A stretch of 49,438 nucleotides of DNA from an uncultured Bacteroides sp. (GCA_902168085.1 CABHOP010000058.1:1-49438), one strand, 5' to 3'; positions 17,942-25,974 are shown, counted from the first letter of the stretch. Numbers and translations: made by a program. Notes: a model not told the origin generated them from the sequence alone.

Positions 17942-18111
17942 AATCCTAATAAAAATGCGGATAAAAGTAACAATAAGAGCAATAAGTAGGTTATGTATGA
18001 GTTATCATGCTTTAATTTAGTAGCCTGTTCCCCTCAAAAACCGCATTCACATGCTATATTGTAATACTCCTCTGGGCAACAAAGCCATTAGCTATTCAGT
18101 TTAATTACGTT

Positions 18112-18795
18112 ATGATAAACAAGAGAACCATTATCGCAACATTACTGTGCACTTCATTGGCCGCTACCGCCAAAGCAGATTTTTATTTGAAGCCTACCGT
18201 TGGCGTAGGTTTAGGCAGTGCCACCTCCAGCGGACTGCTTGTGCCATTACGCAATACGGGCTTTAAAAGTTGTTATATGGGGCAGGTAATAGTTGGCTAC
18301 CGGCTTGCGGGCCTACGATTAGAAACAGGCCTTGGCTATATGACATCCGGGTTTACTGAAAAAGACCTGCTTTTTTTAATGCAAAACAACACTATGTATA
18401 AGGGTGAGCTGCGGTATGTATATAGCCACCTTATAGTGCCTGTACGTGCTACCTATAAAATAGGGCTTGGCAACCGCTTATCTATAGTACCGCATGCAGG
18501 TGCAGATGTATCGTATAACCTCGGCACTAAAAGCAAAATTGTTTCAGATAATCCCGGCTTCAGTACGGACTATGTAAAAGGGAGGGATTTTTCGAACATA
18601 TACCGTCGCATCAGTTTGTGGGCCAACGGGGGATTGGATGTTGAAGTGAGGGTGGCCAATCATCTGAGTGTAGTTGCCGGGCCTAAATTCAGGTATATGG
18701 TTACATCTATACTAAAAGACAAAACCACTTTTTACGACCCGAGGCTTCGTAATTACGTCATATCGCTGGAAGCAGGTGTGTTGTTGTCACTTTGA
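18112..18795 (+). CDS. small outer-membrane beta-barrel protein (PorT-like)
   Basis: This 227-residue protein has a signal peptide (about 1-22, MINKRTIIATLLCTSLAATA) and alternating strands typical of an eight- to ten-stranded barrel: FYLKPTVGVGLGSATSSGLL, GQVIVGYRLAGLRLETGLGY, IVPVRATYKIGLG, VRVANHLSVVAGPKFRYMVT, and a final strand YVISLEAGVLLSL. It belongs to the broad outer-membrane beta-barrel group common in Bacteroidota; no specific function can be read. The 170 bases between the divergent B12-domain gene and this start hold no clear promoter box. Its stop is 51 bases before glnS, which has its own -7 box. Confidence 0.8.
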   Translation: MINKRTIIATLLCTSLAATAKADFYLKPTVGVGLGSATSSGLLVPLRNTGFKSCYMGQVIVGYRLAGLRLETGLGYMTSGFTEKDLLFLMQNNTMYKGELRYVYSHLIVPVRATYKIGLGNRLSIVPHAGADVSYNLGTKSKIVSDNPGFSTDYVKGRDFSNIYRRISLWANGGLDVEVRVANHLSVVAGPKFRYMVTSILKDKTTFYDPRLRNYVISLEAGVLLSL

Positions 18796-18833
18796 TTTTT
18801 CAAGCACCCCTAAAATCAATTTCTTACAAAGCG

Positions 18834-18841
18834 TACCTTTG
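18834..18841 (+). promoter_or_regulatory. -7 box (TACCTTTG) directly before glnS
   Basis: TACCTTTG matches TANNTTTG and ends only five bases before the glnS ATG, so transcription would begin at or within a base or two of the start codon. No TTTG box is seen 19-21 bases upstream. A leaderless glnS mRNA is the simplest reading. Confidence 0.55.
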
Positions 18842-18846
18842 CGCCC

Positions 18847-20523
18847 ATGAGCGAAGAGAAAAGCCTCAATTTTTTAGAAGAGATCATTGAACAACATCTT
18901 GCCGAAGGCAAGTATGAACATATCCATACCCGTTTTCCGCCGGAGCCTAATGGCTACCTGCATATAGGGCATGCTTCATCTATCTGCCTCAACTTTGGCC
19001 TTGCTAAAAAGTATAATGGCAAAACCAACCTGAGGTTTGATGATACTAACCCGGTAACGGAAGATACCGAGTATGTAGAAAGCATCAAGTACGACATCAA
19101 ATGGCTGAGCGATGCCATTGGTAAGAGTTGGGACAATGAGTTCTATGCATCTGACTATTTCGACCAGATGTATGCATTTGCGGTTACGCTTATAAAAAAA
19201 GGGCTGGCTTATGTAGATGACAGCACGGCCGAAGAGATAGCGGCTACCAAAGGCAGCACTACCGAGCCGGGTAAAAACAGCCCTTACCGCGACCGCAGTG
19301 TAGAAGAAAACCTGCAACTGTTTGCCGATATGAAGGCAGGCAAGTATAAGGATGGCGAAAAGGTGCTGCGTGCCAAAATAGATATGGCACACCCCAACCT
19401 GCTGATGCGCGACCCGCTGATGTACCGCATAAAACATGCACATCACCACCGCACGGGCGATACATGGTGCATCTACCCGATGTACGATTTTGCACACGGG
19501 CAAAGCGATAGTATAGAGCACATCACGCACAGTATATGCACGCTGGAATTCATACACCACCGCCCGCTGTACGATTGGTTTATAGAAAAGCTGGAAATAT
19601 TCCCATCGCACCAGTACGAGTTTGCCCGCCGCAACCTTACCTATACGGTAATGAGCAAGCGTAAGCTGCTGCAACTGGTAAATGAGAAGCACGTAGCCGG
19701 TTGGGACGACCCGCGTATGCCTACCGTTAGCGGTATGCGCCGCCGTGGCTATCCTGCACAGGCCATCGTCAACTTTTGCGATACGGTAGGTATAGCTAAG
19801 CGTGAGAACATTGTTGACCTGAGCCTGCTGGAGTTTCACGTGCGCGAGCAATTGAATAAAACGGCCAACCGCGTAATGGCCGTGCTGGACCCTGTGAAGC
19901 TGGTTATTACCAACTACCCCGAAGGGCAAACAGAAGAGCTGAACGCGGAGAACAATCCCGAGGACGAAAACGGCGGCCACCGCCTGCTGCCCTTCAGCCG
20001 CGAGGTGTGGATAGAGCGCGAAGACTTTATGGAAGAACCACCTAAAAAATTCTTCCGCCTGGGGCCGGGGTTGATGGTACGCCTGAAGCATGCCTACATT
20101 GTAAAATGCGACAGCTTTGTAAAAGACGATAGCGGCAGGGTAACAGAGATACACTGCACCTACCTGCCCGAAAGCAAGAGCGGTAGCGATACCAGCGGCA
20201 TACATGTAAAAGGCACCATACACTGGGTGAATGTGGCTACGGCCAAAACCGCCGAAGTGCGCCTGTACGACCGCCTGTTCAAGGTAGAAGACCCATCGAG
20301 CGAGGAAGGTGATTTTAAAGATTACATCAACCCCGATTCACTGCAGGTATTACCTGCTGTATATATAGAGCCTGCATTGGCCAATGCTAAACCCGGTGAA
20401 CAATTCCAGTTCCTGCGCAAGGGCTACTTTGCAGTAGATAAGGATAGCACGCCTGAACATTTGGTGTTCAACCGCACCGTAGGCTTGAAAGATACGTTTG
20501 CCAAAGAAGTAAAGAAGAATTAA
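18847..20523 (+). CDS. glnS: glutaminyl-tRNA synthetase
   Basis: GlnRS joins glutamine to tRNA-Gln in the cytoplasm. The 558 residues match the class I bacterial enzyme (E. coli 554). Catalytic motifs are [13 protein letters not shown] (30-42, HIGH) and VMSKRKL (268-274, the KMSKS equivalent); [17 protein letters not shown] belongs to the C-terminal anticodon-binding beta-barrels. The presence of GlnRS implies direct charging of tRNA-Gln, so a GatCAB route for Gln would not be needed. The start is fixed by a -7 box five bases upstream, and there is no Shine-Dalgarno sequence. A long open frame on the opposite strand is only a shadow of its codon bias. Confidence 0.97.
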   Translation: MSEEKSLNFLEEIIEQHLAEGKYEHIHTRFPPEPNGYLHIGHASSICLNFGLAKKYNGKTNLRFDDTNPVTEDTEYVESIKYDIKWLSDAIGKSWDNEFYASDYFDQMYAFAVTLIKKGLAYVDDSTAEEIAATKGSTTEPGKNSPYRDRSVEENLQLFADMKAGKYKDGEKVLRAKIDMAHPNLLMRDPLMYRIKHAHHHRTGDTWCIYPMYDFAHGQSDSIEHITHSICTLEFIHHRPLYDWFIEKLEIFPSHQYEFARRNLTYTVMSKRKLLQLVNEKHVAGWDDPRMPTVSGMRRRGYPAQAIVNFCDTVGIAKRENIVDLSLLEFHVREQLNKTANRVMAVLDPVKLVITNYPEGQTEELNAENNPEDENGGHRLLPFSREVWIEREDFMEEPPKKFFRLGPGLMVRLKHAYIVKCDSFVKDDSGRVTEIHCTYLPESKSGSDTSGIHVKGTIHWVNVATAKTAEVRLYDRLFKVEDPSSEEGDFKDYINPDSLQVLPAVYIEPALANAKPGEQFQFLRKGYFAVDKDSTPEHLVFNRTVGLKDTFAKEVKKN

Positions 20524-20553
20524 GAAACTCTCGATTTTTAAAAGATAGCTACA

Positions 20554-21009
20554 ATGATAACGATAAGTAATATAGACGAAACGACAGATAGACTGAATAA
20601 GCTGCAAGCCGATTCAAAACCACTATGGGGCGGCATGACACCGCAGCATATGATAGAACATCTTGCTGCAACGCTGAAAAGCTCTAATGGCAAAGTGAAT
20701 TTGCCGCAGCGCTCCACACCAGAGGAAGCAGAAGCTATTAAAGCCCAGATAATATATACGGATATGGAATTTCCGATGGGTATAAAATCATCTACTATAC
20801 CCGACGGCCCACTTGTATACCATCATCCTGACCTGGCTACGGCTGTAGATGAACTAAAAGCAGAGCTGGCAGACTTTTCAGCATACTACAATGAAAATCC
20901 GGATGCTATGCCTGCGCATCCCCGGTTCGGGCCTTTAACCCATGCAGAGTGGCTCATTGTGCACGGCAAGCACTTCAAACATCATTTCAAACAGTTTGAT
21001 ATTTTATAA
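20554..21009 (+). CDS. DinB-like / DUF1569-type protein
   Basis: This 151-residue protein looks like a four-helix-bundle DinB-superfamily protein with a His metal site: TPQHMIEHLA near residue 30, and a C-terminal helix HAEWLIVHGKHFKHHFKQ that matches the LTHAEWxxxHxxHxxHH pattern of the family. DinB-like proteins include metal-dependent thiol-using transferases, but many have no known function; here only the fold and likely metal site can be stated. It starts 30 bases after glnS on the same strand and is followed 4 bases after the stop by a strong terminator, so it is probably read through from glnS. Confidence 0.82.
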   Translation: MITISNIDETTDRLNKLQADSKPLWGGMTPQHMIEHLAATLKSSNGKVNLPQRSTPEEAEAIKAQIIYTDMEFPMGIKSSTIPDGPLVYHHPDLATAVDELKAELADFSAYYNENPDAMPAHPRFGPLTHAEWLIVHGKHFKHHFKQFDIL

Positions 21010-21013
21010 ACTA

Positions 21014-21038
21014 AAAGCCCCGCTCATTGCGGGGCTTT
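21014..21038. terminator. terminator after the DinB-like gene
   Basis: A perfect 10-pair stem AAAGCCCCGC / GCGGGGCTTT with loop TCATT is followed by TATTATT. It starts 4 bases after the DinB-like stop and could also serve ridA from the other side. Confidence 0.88.
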
Positions 21039-21086
21039 ATTATTGTTGATGGTATTGCCGAATTATCAAATTAGCTAATTGCCAAA

Positions 21087-21467
21087 TTACTTAGCTGCTA
21101 CCACGCTTATCTCTACTTTCACACCTTTGGGCAGGCCGGCTACCTGTACGGTTTCGCGGGCTGGCGGGTTTTCGGTAAAATAGCTGCCATACACCTCATT
21201 CACTTGTGCAAACTGGCCCATATCCATCAGGAAGATGGTGCTTTTCAGCACATGGCTGAAGTCCATACCCGCTTCTGTAAGTATCGCTTTCAGGTTTTCC
21301 ATTACAAGTTTGGTTTCCGTTTGTATATCGCCGGTGTATAGCTCATTGGTCTTAGGGTCAATAGCTATCTGGCCCGATACGAATAGCATATTGCCGAACT
21401 GTACGGCCTGGTTATATGGCCCTATAGGTGCCGGCGCATTATTTGTACGAATGATTTTCTTTTCCAT
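21087..21467 (-). CDS. ridA: RidA family enamine/imine deaminase
   Basis: RidA proteins hydrolyse reactive 2-aminoacrylate and related imines released by PLP enzymes such as threonine dehydratase. The 126 residues are the usual length. The active-site arginine is Arg104 in NPPARETVQVAGLPKG, and the N-terminal APAPIGPYNQAVQFGNMLFV and SGQIAIDP blocks are typical. It is divergent from tsaB; the 41-base space carries both -7 boxes as a perfect inverted repeat. The ridA -7 box ends four bases before the ATG, so its mRNA is probably leaderless. Its stop codon lies at the edge of AT-rich repeated words (21055-21089). Confidence 0.95.
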   Translation of the reverse strand: MEKKIIRTNNAPAPIGPYNQAVQFGNMLFVSGQIAIDPKTNELYTGDIQTETKLVMENLKAILTEAGMDFSHVLKSTIFLMDMGQFAQVNEVYGSYFTENPPARETVQVAGLPKGVKVEISVVAAK

Positions 21468-21471
21468 GCTA

Positions 21472-21497
21472 CAAATGTAATACGCTGCTTACATTTG
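21472..21497. promoter_or_regulatory. divergent ridA/tsaB promoter pair in an inverted repeat
   Basis: CAAATGTAA (21472-21480) and TTACATTTG (21489-21497) are exact inverted copies separated by eight bases. Read outwards, each contains TACATTTG, a perfect TANNTTTG -7 box: one for ridA (4 bases before its ATG) and one for tsaB (11 bases before its ATG). No good -33 boxes are seen. The symmetry may be just two promoters back to back, or may also be an operator. Confidence 0.6.
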
Positions 21498-21508
21498 CAC
21501 ACCGTAAA

Positions 21509-22195
21509 ATGGCTTATATATTACATATAGATACCGCTACCGATAACAGCCTTGTGGCCCTGAGCCGCAATGGGCAGCTATTGAGTGCAATAGAAAATAA
21601 CGGGCAACGCAACCACGCCTCGTTCATTAATAATCATATAGATGAAGTGCTGAAAGCGGCCGGCATAGGCCTGCCGCAGCTATCGGCTATCGCCCTTTGT
21701 GGCGGGCCGGGCTCTTATACAGGCTTACGCATTGGTTTAGCCACCGCAAAGGGCATTTGCTATGCCCTTCATATTCCGCTCATGATGCATAGCAGATTAT
21801 TATTATTAGTTCTTAAAGAATTTTATAACAATTCATCTGAATATGAGTTTTTCGGCGGAATATTAATTGCCAGGGAAAAAGAATACTTCTTTTCGTTATA
21901 TAACAATAAATTAGAACCTGTTGTGGCCCCTGCACATTTTACTGAGGATGAACTAACTAATGTTAAACAAAAACATATAGGGAAAATATTGCTGGCAGGC
22001 GACATTACAGATGTTATTAATAACTTATTTCAATCAGGTGTTACCGGCTTCTATAACAAAAATGTTGTAGATGCAAAAGCTTGGGCTTCATATGCTTTTC
22101 AACAATTCAATTGTAATAGTTTTGTCAATTTGCCCACAGCCGAACCATATTACCTGAAACAAGTTTATACGCATAATTCAAAGAAAAACAATTAG
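21509..22195 (+). CDS. tsaB: tRNA threonylcarbamoyladenosine biosynthesis protein TsaB
   Basis: TsaB partners TsaD and TsaE in making the t6A modification at position 37 of ANN-decoding tRNAs. The N-terminal ASKHA-type domain shows ILHIDTATDNSLVAL (4-18), NHASFINNHIDEVL and the conserved LCGGPGSYTGLRIGLATAKG (63-82). At 228 residues the length is normal. From about 21790 the gene becomes clearly AT-richer than its first half, with Asn/Lys/Tyr-rich, weakly conserved sequence. The C-terminal domain of TsaB is variable in all species, so this need not mean transfer. Transcription starts from the TACATTTG box 11 bases upstream. Confidence 0.94.
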   Translation: MAYILHIDTATDNSLVALSRNGQLLSAIENNGQRNHASFINNHIDEVLKAAGIGLPQLSAIALCGGPGSYTGLRIGLATAKGICYALHIPLMMHSRLLLLVLKEFYNNSSEYEFFGGILIAREKEYFFSLYNNKLEPVVAPAHFTEDELTNVKQKHIGKILLAGDITDVINNLFQSGVTGFYNKNVVDAKAWASYAFQQFNCNSFVNLPTAEPYYLKQVYTHNSKKNN

Positions 22196-22262
22196 TTACG
22201 AAATTACATCTTTAAATTTATCCACATTTTAACGGTGGTTTAACAGATTTCAGCAATATGAC

Positions 22263-22294
22263 TTTGGTTCATATTTGATATTGGCGTATGTTTG
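22263..22294 (+). promoter_or_regulatory. Bacteroidota-type promoter of the ArsR-like gene
   Basis: TTTG (22263-22266), 20 bases, then TATGTTTG (22287-22294) fits the TTTG / TANNTTTG consensus in both boxes. The start codon is at 22386, leaving a leader of about 85 bases, long for this window, in which no small gene was recognised. Confidence 0.75.
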
Positions 22295-22385
22295 CATGCC
22301 CGCTAATCACTACAGATAACCAACCCTAGCTCTTTCAGGAAAATGTATTATTACTCTTTTTGTTTATTATAAAATCAACTTGTAA

Positions 22386-22745
22386 ATGGAAACGACTATG
22401 TCAGCAAACACGCTGGTTATTCGCAAAGATGAAGGTTCGAACGAACAGATTAAACTGGACTACATGGCGGTGAAGAGTGCAGCAATGACACTGAGGGCCA
22501 TTAACCACAAATTACGTCAGCAGATTGTCAAGTTGCTGGAAGAAAATAAACGCATGAATGTTACAGATATCTATGTTAAACTGCGCCTCGAGCAGTCTGT
22601 TGCTTCTCAGCACCTGGCTATCCTGCGCCGTGCAGACATCGTTATCACTGAGCGCGATGGTAAATTCATCCACTACGCACTGAACCATGCACGTATAGCA
22701 TCAGTAGCTAAGTTTGTAAACGAACTGGTTAATTCTGAAGCTTAA
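22386..22745 (+). CDS. ArsR/SmtB-type winged-helix regulator
   Basis: The 119 residues form a small winged-helix DNA-binding protein: AAMTLRAINHKLRQQIVKLL (about 33-52), the recognition region DIYVKLRLEQSVASQHLAIL (about 60-79), and a beta-wing IVITERDGKFIHYAL. This is the ArsR family layout. The metal-sensing cysteine motif (ELCVCDL type) is missing, so a metal sensor is unlikely; it may respond to another signal or act as a general regulator. It is monocistronic, with a good promoter and a long 5' leader, ends in a strong terminator, and sits beside no obvious efflux or stress gene, so its targets cannot be read from context. Confidence 0.9.
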   Translation: METTMSANTLVIRKDEGSNEQIKLDYMAVKSAAMTLRAINHKLRQQIVKLLEENKRMNVTDIYVKLRLEQSVASQHLAILRRADIVITERDGKFIHYALNHARIASVAKFVNELVNSEA

Positions 22746-22764
22746 TTAATAAACGCTTTAAAAT

Positions 22765-22794
22765 AAGAAAGCCCTGCACATGCAGGGCTTTCTT
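22765..22794. terminator. terminator between the ArsR-like gene and paaY
   Basis: A 14-pair perfect stem, AAGAAAGCCCTGCA and its complement around CA, is followed by ATTTATTAT. It lies between two convergent genes and probably works in both directions. Confidence 0.88.
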
Positions 22795-22810
22795 ATTTAT
22801 TATCAATTAG

Positions 22811-23407
22811 TTAGCTGTTCTTTATCTTATTCCAGGTATCGTACAGGGCTTCCTGCTGCGGCCTGTCGGCAGGCATTTCGGCCAGTGGTTCGCAAGCCAG
22901 CAGGCTATCGCGGCAGTCTTGCGGCAGTGCCTGGTATAGCCGGGTGCCTTTGGTCTTCCAGCCTATCATATCATCGCTCACCTCTTTTATTATTTTCCCC
23001 GGGTTGCCCACCACCAGGCTGCGGCGGGGTATCTTGGTATTGGCATTGATGAACGACAAGGCACCAATGATGCATTCATCGCCTATTTCCACCTCGTCCA
23101 TTATCACACTGTTCATACCCACCAGCACATTGCGGCCTATAGTAGCACCGTGTATAATGGCACCGTGCCCTATATGTGCCCCTTCCTTCAGCACCACTGT
23201 AACACCGGGAAACATGTGTATGGTGCAGTTTTCCTGCACATTGCAGCCATCTTCTATCACGATACCGCCCCAATCGCCACGCAAGGCGACACCGGGGCCT
23301 ATATATACATCTTTACCTATCACCACATTGCCCGTTACCACCGCCTGTGGATGCACAAAAGCCAATGGATGCACCACGGGTATAAAACCTTTAAATGAAT
23401 AGAACAT
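22811..23407 (-). CDS. paaY: PaaY-like gamma-carbonic-anhydrase-fold protein
   Basis: This 198-residue left-handed beta-helix protein resembles E. coli PaaY, a metal-dependent thioesterase that removes dead-end CoA esters in phenylacetate breakdown. Shared blocks are FVHPQAVVTGNVVIGKDVY, GPGVALRGDWG, HIGHGAIIHGATIGRN, LVGMNSVIMD and the C-terminal KTKGTRLYQ. Metal-site histidines are His64, His81 and His86, with the spacing of gamma-carbonic anhydrases. The ATG at 23407 was chosen because MFYSFKGFIPVV lines up with the start of PaaY; the frame is open to 23440. It is 36 bases downstream of yidD and about 15 kb from paaABC. A plain gamma-carbonic-anhydrase-like role is the alternative. Confidence 0.85.
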   Translation of the reverse strand: MFYSFKGFIPVVHPLAFVHPQAVVTGNVVIGKDVYIGPGVALRGDWGGIVIEDGCNVQENCTIHMFPGVTVVLKEGAHIGHGAIIHGATIGRNVLVGMNSVIMDEVEIGDECIIGALSFINANTKIPRRSLVVGNPGKIIKEVSDDMIGWKTKGTRLYQALPQDCRDSLLACEPLAEMPADRPQQEALYDTWNKIKNS

Positions 23408-23443
23408 GCTGTAAAAATAGGAAAGAGGAAAGGATTTCACCTA

Positions 23444-23665
23444 TTAAGGCACCGGGTCGTACCCATGCCCACCCCATGGGTGGCAGGAAAGAATGCGCTT
23501 CAGTGCCATACGCCCGCCTTTCCAGGGCCCGTATTTCTTAATGGCTTCCAGCCCGTAGGCAGAACAGCTGGGGGTATAGCGGCATTTAGCCCCGAATAAG
23601 GGCGATATAAAGGCCTGGTATGCCTTAATAAGCCATATGAACAGTATGGAGAATAGCTTACGCAT
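23444..23665 (-). CDS. yidD: membrane protein insertion efficiency factor YidD
   Basis: YidD is a small membrane-associated protein that assists YidC-dependent insertion of inner-membrane proteins. The 73 residues show the family pattern: an amphipathic N-terminal helix ([20 protein letters not shown]), then [20 protein letters not shown] with the invariant Cys pair, and a C-terminal [15 protein letters not shown]. It overlaps the end of rnpA by 8 bases, in the classic rpmH-rnpA-yidD order. yidC, often next in other bacteria, is replaced here by paaY. Confidence 0.96.
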   Translation of the reverse strand: MRKLFSILFIWLIKAYQAFISPLFGAKCRYTPSCSAYGLEAIKKYGPWKGGRMALKRILSCHPWGGHGYDPVP

Positions 23666-24050
23666 CTACCACCTTAAAATCATTGCAAAAGCGGGCTATG
23701 CCTTTTTGCACCATTTCCTGCACGGTAGCAAATTCGGGCAGCCCGGTATCCGTAAAAATAATGAAAACATGCAATTGCAGCTCCGCCGGCATGGCCTCAT
23801 ACAGCGGGTGCTTATTCAGCCGCCATGCTTCGCGCAGCAGGCGCAGCACACGGTGGCGGTGTACCGATTTGCGAAATTTCTTTTTGGGCACAGAAAAGCC
23901 GGCCTGTACAGGCGCAGCCCCGGCATCGCGCGGAACGGTACGATAGATGAACCGGACCGGAAAAAAAGAAAACGCTTTCCCTTCCCGGAAAAGCGTATCA
24001 ATATGTTGCTCGCGCTTCAGCCGCTCGTATGCTTTTAAAGTATTACGAAT
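23658..24050 (-). CDS. rnpA: ribonuclease P protein component, probable ATT start
   Basis: RnpA binds the RNase P RNA and helps it mature tRNA 5' ends. The C-terminal part is clear ([20 protein letters not shown] with the RNR-like box, then REAWRLNK). The frame extends upstream to match the family N-terminus, [18 protein letters not shown] and [13 protein letters not shown]. No ATG, GTG or TTG occurs at the expected start: an in-frame TAA lies at 24063-24065, and the only near-cognate codon in the right place is ATT at 24048-24050, giving (M)[10 protein letters not shown] and 130 residues (E. coli 119). A GTG at 23889-23891 would remove the first half of the fold. It begins 19 bases after rpmH, and its end overlaps yidD. 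Confidence 0.88.
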   Translation of the reverse strand: MRNTLKAYERLKREQHIDTLFREGKAFSFFPVRFIYRTVPRDAGAAPVQAGFSVPKKKFRKSVHRHRVLRLLREAWRLNKHPLYEAMPAELQLHVFIIFTDTGLPEFATVQEMVQKGIARFCNDFKVVDA

Positions 24051-24069
24051 GGCAGTTGAATTTTAAAGA

Positions 24070-24225
24070 TTATTTCAGGCGGCTTTCGTCAGAAACAGTC
24101 AGTTTATGACGTCCTTTTGCGCGGCGAGAAGCCAATACTTTGCGACCATTAGCAGTTTGCATACGCTTGCGGAAACCATGTACTGATTTACGACGGCGGC
24201 GGCTTGGTTGATACGTACGTTTCAT
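24070..24225 (-). CDS. rpmH: 50S ribosomal protein bL34
   Basis: The 51-residue frame reads [18 protein letters not shown], then [19 protein letters not shown] and [10 protein letters not shown], a textbook L34 of the large ribosomal subunit with a short C-terminal extension. It heads the rpmH-rnpA-yidD operon. A full Bacteroidota promoter (24275-24306) lies about 50 bases upstream. The leader between contains a small hairpin ACCC-GTAA-GGGT (about 24240-24251) before the start codon. Confidence 0.97.
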   Translation of the reverse strand: MKRTYQPSRRRRKSVHGFRKRMQTANGRKVLASRRAKGRHKLTVSDESRLK

Positions 24226-24274
24226 AACTTATTCTTTTTACCCTTACGGGTGATATTCTTTAAATTAAGGAGTG

Positions 24275-24306
24275 CAAAGGTAACAGATATATTCTAATCA
24301 GCCAAA
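24275..24306 (-). promoter_or_regulatory. promoter of the rpmH-rnpA-yidD operon
   Basis: On the - strand TTTG (24303-24306), 20 bases, then TACCTTTG (24275-24282) fits both consensus boxes. The leader to the rpmH ATG would be about 43 bases. Confidence 0.78.
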
Positions 24307-24335
24307 ATAAGAACAACTTTTTTGAACTGATATTA

Positions 24336-24370
24336 AAAAGATGCCCTGCCATGCCGGCAGGACATCTTTT
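24336..24370 (-). terminator. terminator after the TPR gene
   Basis: Stem AAAAGATG-x-CCTGCC pairs with GGCAGG-x-CATCTTTT with one internal mismatch and a 5-base loop; on the - strand it ends in TTTTTAAT. It lies 18 bases after the TPR gene stop and just upstream of the rpmH promoter. Confidence 0.82.
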
Positions 24371-24387
24371 ACAAGCAATTACTTACA

Positions 24388-25974
24388 CTATTTAGCTTTG
24401 TTACCACCCGATTTCAAGCCATCGCGTATTTGCTTTGCCAAAGCATTGCCAGGCTCTATACTTTCAATTTTTTCAACATATCTTATTGTGTTCTCTTTAT
24501 CGTTCTTGTTATAGTGGAACACAGCAAGATATTGATATGCCTGCATCAGGTCGTTTGGCTTGCGCTCATAGCCCTGTATGTTCAGCTCCAGCCATTTGGT
24601 GTAGAAGGGTACGGCGGTACCTTCTTTCGCCTCATTATCTATCGCAGCAGCCGTACGGCCCCTCCAGTAGGTAGCAGATGGCTGATCGGGGAATTTAGTT
24701 TCCATAGCCTCGTAAGCCTTAGCAGCAGCATTATAATCGCGGCCATAGTAAGCAGACACACCGGCGTAGAAATAATCCAGCGCCTTGGCATCATCAGGAT
24801 ACTGACGTATCAGCCTGTCATACCATTTGTAGGCCATCATCCACTCTTTAGCAGCACGCAGTGCTTCAGCATTCTCACGGAAAGCTTCCGATTTGTTTTT
24901 AGACGTATCTATATCTACCGCTTTGTTGAAGTATTTGTCAGCTTCTTCAACCCGGCCATTTTGCAGTTGTATTTTACCATACTGCCTGTAGTCATTAGGA
25001 TATATCTTCCTAGGGTCTTGTTTCTGGAAATAGACATCTGCATTTTTCAGCGCATTTACAGAATCGCCCAGTTCATATTGGCTGAAGGCCAGGATACCGT
25101 AGTAGCGTGGTTTGGTCTTGCCTTTACCAATAAACTCTTCTGCTTTTGATACGGCACCTTTATAGTCTTTAGACAGAAACAGGATATCCATATACCTTTC
25201 CATATCCTCATCTGTTTTGTCAGAGTATTCCAGGTATTTTTCCAGGTTTTGTTTCGACAGGTCGTATTTACCTACATAGCTGTAAGCATCGGCCAGGTCG
25301 CGGTAAGGCAGCGGGTTTTTAGGGTCGGCCTCTTTAGCTTTTTCCCAGTTTTCCAGTGCCAGTTTATAATTCTTAGCATCATACCACAGCTTACCTATGC
25401 GAGAGAAAGCCAGTGAGTTTTTAGGATCTTTCTCTACTATTTTCTCATAGCTGGTCATAGCTTCGCCACCACCGCCTTGTACTTTCTGGTAAGCATCGCC
25501 CAGTGACAGACGCATATCCATATTATCGTAGTTGGCCAGTGCAGTTTTATACCAGTTTACAGCCAGCTGGTAGTCGCCGCCAGTGGTATAAGTTATGGCA
25601 TCAGCAGCATATTTCAGTTGCTCCCATTCTTTTCTTTTTGCTTTACCTGCCAATGCAGTAGCCAGTTGGTTGCCTTCAGCCGGGCGGCCTTCCACGAAGG
25701 CTATACGCACCAGGCCACCCATATTGGCATAGTTATCCGTATTTCTCTGGAACAATGCTTTTGCAGCATCTTTATTACCCAGTTGCAGTTCAGATAGGCC
25801 CAGGTAATAGTTGGCCAAAGGGTTAGTACCTGCAAGCGGTGTCAAAACTTTTTTAGCAGTTTCGTAGCGCTCATAGTTATACATCTTAATACCTTCTTCC
25901 AGTGTCTGTGCCTTTACGCTAACACTTAGCGTCAGGGCAGCAGCCATCATTACTATTGGTTGTTTCATTTTCAT
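24388..25974 (-). CDS. periplasmic tetratricopeptide-repeat protein
   Basis: This 528-residue protein has a signal peptide (about 1-22, ending SVKAQ) and a long array of TPR helices, for example TAKKVLTPLAGTNPLANYYL, SLAFSRIGKLWYDAKNYKLA, NPLPYRDLADAYSYVGKYDL and EADKYFNKAVDI. TPR arrays are protein-binding scaffolds. The protein lies downstream of a PstS-like lipoprotein and a small membrane protein on the same strand. In several Bacteroidota, from memory, this pair follows an ExbB-ExbD-TonB set, which is absent here. The specific partner cannot be read from the sequence. Confidence 0.85.
   Translation of the reverse strand: MKMKQPIVMMAAALTLSVSVKAQTLEEGIKMYNYERYETAKKVLTPLAGTNPLANYYLGLSELQLGNKDAAKALFQRNTDNYANMGGLVRIAFVEGRPAEGNQLATALAGKAKRKEWEQLKYAADAITYTTGGDYQLAVNWYKTALANYDNMDMRLSLGDAYQKVQGGGGEAMTSYEKIVEKDPKNSLAFSRIGKLWYDAKNYKLALENWEKAKEADPKNPLPYRDLADAYSYVGKYDLSKQNLEKYLEYSDKTDEDMERYMDILFLSKDYKGAVSKAEEFIGKGKTKPRYYGILAFSQYELGDSVNALKNADVYFQKQDPRKIYPNDYRQYGKIQLQNGRVEEADKYFNKAVDIDTSKNKSEAFRENAEALRAAKEWMMAYKWYDRLIRQYPDDAKALDYFYAGVSAYYGRDYNAAAKAYEAMETKFPDQPSATYWRGRTAAAIDNEAKEGTAVPFYTKWLELNIQGYERKPNDLMQAYQYLAVFHYNKNDKENTIRYVEKIESIEPGNALAKQIRDGLKSGGNKAK

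Noticed and set aside
18976-20223. 415-residue open frame on the strand opposite glnS
   Set aside because: It lies wholly inside glnS, has no recognisable domain, and reflects codon bias. The glnS frame is certain.
23658-23891. rnpA starting at the GTG at 23891 (77 residues)
   Set aside because: This would delete half of a conserved fold; upstream codons encode the expected N-terminal family sequence.
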